From positions 319,643 to 383,642 of the forward strand of contig JAHNZQ020003148.1 of assembly GCA_019155205.2 (NCBI GenBank): a stretch of 64,000 bases of DNA. The letters run 5' to 3'. Positions 62,036 to 64,000 of this stretch are shown in pieces. This DNA is from Gracilaria vermiculophylla (taxonomy: Eukaryota > Rhodophyta > Florideophyceae > Gracilariales > Gracilariaceae). The position numbers were made by a program, and so were the translations under genes. The notes beneath the pieces are model-generated. The model had not been told where the DNA came from and ran no database searches. It saw only the letters and a program-made list of their open reading frames with translations. The number at the start of each line of letters is the position of its first letter. Position 1 is the stretch's first letter.

Positions 62036-62576
62036 GGCGGTGCCGTCGGACGCGGGAGAGATGAGGGGCGACGGTCTACGGCGCGCGCCGAAATGCTGAG
62101 GTAATGCTCTCGCGCCGCGGCGCTCTGAGGCCCGACAGAGACCGACGCGCAACAACCTTCAAGCCGTTGACGTCGGCACCAACCGTCGCAGCGACTTGCG
62201 AGCAGCGGCAGCAAACCGTGCGCGTCATAGCTGCTGTGCACACTGTTTTCGTTTTTCGTTTCTGGGTGCCACCCGGCGAGGCCGGTAACACGTGTTCTGC
62301 GTGTCCGCTACCGAGCGTTTCTCACGCGCTGGGGGCCTGTCTGCGGCTTTCCGCAGACGGATCAGTAATGACACGAATCGCGCGCCAGCTGCGCCAGCTC
62401 GCAACTCGAAGCGCCGCCCCGTCTGCTTCCGCCAATGTTCGTGACTGTTCAGCCCCGCCGGCGCAAGCAGGCGTTTCTCTGAGTCTCGCCCCGACCCGCA
62501 CAACGCCGCGCGCGTGCGCTCAGCCCCCCGTTCCAACCAGCGCTGCCACAGCCTCCAGCAGAGCGCCCCACCCAGA
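62036..62576. promoter_or_regulatory. Shared promoter region, SARAF-like / SPT5
   Basis: 541 bp between divergent starts, moderately GC-rich. A plus-strand frame from 62104 leads in frame into the SPT5 donor site but does not resemble SPT5. Confidence 0.4.
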
Positions 62577-64000
62577 ATGGCTCGAAAGCGCGAAGATGGT
62601 ACGTCATTAACCTCCCGCGCTCACCGTCCGTGACGCACGCCCGCTTTCCAGTTTCTGATTTCTGACAATCTGCGACGCTTCGCAACCGACCTGGCGTGCA
62701 AAGATTATGACGACGCGGAAGATGACGAGCAGTACAGCGACTACGAAGACGAGCAGTCCCCAACAAGCGGGCCGAAGAAGAAAAAGAGAAAGAAGGCTCC
62801 CGGACTTCTTGATCTTGAGGCCGAGGAAGACGACGCAGAGGATGAAGAGGAGGACGAAGACGTCCAAGGTCTAATTGCCGACGATGACGACCACGACGCC
62901 AATTTGGACAGAGACAGGGAGCAAATGCGTGCTCAGCGCTTCGAACGTCAGCGCGCCATGGAATCCGAGGACCCTGAGAACCTGGAACGCTACTTTGAAG
63001 AAAGATACGCATACCACGACGAGGAACAGGGTGCCCCCGACACCTCTGGTGTCGACCAGCAGTCACTCCTTCCTACCATTCACGACCCTCGCATATTCAT
63101 CGTCAAGTGCAAGAAAATTGGCCACGAGCGACGCGCCATTTTCTCTTTGCTGCAGAAGATGTTCAACTACCGCCGCAGAGGTGTGGACTTAGGCATCTTT
63201 TCTGCGATAGCTCCGCAACACCTCAAGGGGCGCGTCTACATCGAAGCACTCAGCTCTGTTCAGGTCGAAGCTGCCATCCAGGGATTAGACCTGTTTTCCA
63301 CCTATGATGGCATCAAGCCGTTACGCCTTGATGAGATGGTTGATGTCTTGCGAATAGGAAAGCGCACTGAAAAGCAATCCGTCGGGAATTGGGTAAGGCT
63401 AACTCGCGGAATGTACAAAGGTGACCTGGCCCAAGTCTGCGGTGTCAGGGATGGCTATGGCGAGGGGCAAGTTCTGGTTCGTCTAATTCCCCGCTTGGAT
63501 TATAAAGGAGACAAGGATTATACAGAAGAACTTGACAAAGCAGATGGCGCAGATGATGTCGATGTTAGTGGGGCCCGTCGAAAAGGCCGTCCGCCTCAGA
63601 AGCTCTTCGATAAAAAAGAATTGTATCGACTCACGGGAAGCTCTGATATTTTCACGCAGCGAGATCGCAATACAGGGGCTGTGTACGAAGTGTGGAATGA
63701 AGAGCTGTTCAGGTATGGTTTGTTGCACAAGTGGATCTCGCCAAGAACACTTACTACTGGAGACGCTGTACAACCTCAAGTGGAAGAATTGGAGAAATGG
63801 ATTATGGCCGAAAAACAAATGAAGTCAGAAATCGAAGAAACCGCCGAAGACGGTGAGGGCGACGAAGCGGCTCAGGGTCTGAATCTCGACATTAGTTCCA
63901 TTGCTGGTCGTCGAGGAACAAAGCTGTACAAAGGGGATACCGTCAAAGTAGTCACCGGTGAACAGAAAGGACTTTCAGGAAAGATCGAAGCTCTTCGAGA
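62577..64000 (+). CDS. SPT5: Transcription elongation factor SPT5 (5' part, runs off window)
   Basis: Partial: the gene continues past the end. After a short first exon and a GTACGT donor (62599) comes an acidic N-terminus with a KKKKRKK nuclear signal. The NGN domain follows (RIFIVKCKKIGHERRAIFSLLQK to LRLDEMVDVLRIGKR, about 63086-63370), which contacts SPT4 and RNA polymerase II. KOW1 is next (GNWVRLTRGMYKGDLAQVCGV), then a linker and the start of the next KOW (GDTVKVVTGEQKGLSGKIEAL). The 5' end is ambiguous. ATG 62577 (MARKRED) joins in frame only to an AAAG acceptor at 62689-62692. The better acceptor, CTTTCCAG at 62644-62651, is in frame only if the start is the ATG right before the donor (62596) or lies further upstream. 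Confidence 0.92.

Overview
The window is nuclear DNA from a eukaryote, most likely a red alga (Rhodophyta) or close relative. The case: eukaryote-only genes (CCT3, RPS3, SEC24, SPT5, NEP1/EMG1, TPX2-type, RBR E3 ligase, SURF4); mostly single-exon genes whose few introns are short (about 50-300 nt) and usually sit near the 5' end; a plant-type MSI4/FVE WD40 protein; a cyanobacterial-looking PD-(D/E)XK protein with a transit-like presequence; a secreted protein with a hedgehog-type Hint module; and a tRNA-Arg gene that appears to carry a D-arm intron as well as an anticodon-loop intron, a layout best known from the red alga Cyanidioschyzon. Species cannot be named from sequence alone.

Layout. 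1-9.1 kb: an extremely GC-rich repeat island, a repeat-rich secreted protein, a GH6 glycoside hydrolase without visible signal peptide, a roadblock-like protein and a Cas4/RecB-like PD-(D/E)XK protein. 9.9-24.4 kb: MSI4-like WD40, CCT3, Nudix hydrolase, RPS3, arginine deiminase, a Cys-rich secreted protein and a TPX2-domain protein. 25.8-35.8 kb: a small heat-shock protein head to head with a SAM-DUF202 membrane protein, a large basic protein with recurring LRSSPA motifs, the Hint protein, a carboxymuconolactone-decarboxylase-like protein and a small membrane protein. 36-46 kb: SEC24, a MAPR heme protein, the tRNA, SURF4 and a kelch protein. SEC24 (COPII coat) and SURF4 (ER cargo receptor) both serve ER export. 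48-64 kb: a small unknown protein, a tetraspanin-like protein, an RBR E3 ligase head to head with a TPR-J-domain membrane protein, NEP1, a SARAF homologue and the 5' part of SPT5.

Base composition is patchy. Ordinary DNA near 45-50% GC is broken by islands rich in CCG/GC repeats and G or C homopolymers, at about 0.1-0.95, 26.5-28, 31.3-32.2 and 54-55.3 kb. The last three cover promoters and 5' ends of genes.

Best leads: the doubly interrupted tRNA-Arg(CCG), the secreted beta-helix/Hint protein in which the usual sterol-transfer Asp position is His, two long hairpins (30.84 kb and 49.24 kb), the GH6 enzyme without export signal, and the SARAF homologue.
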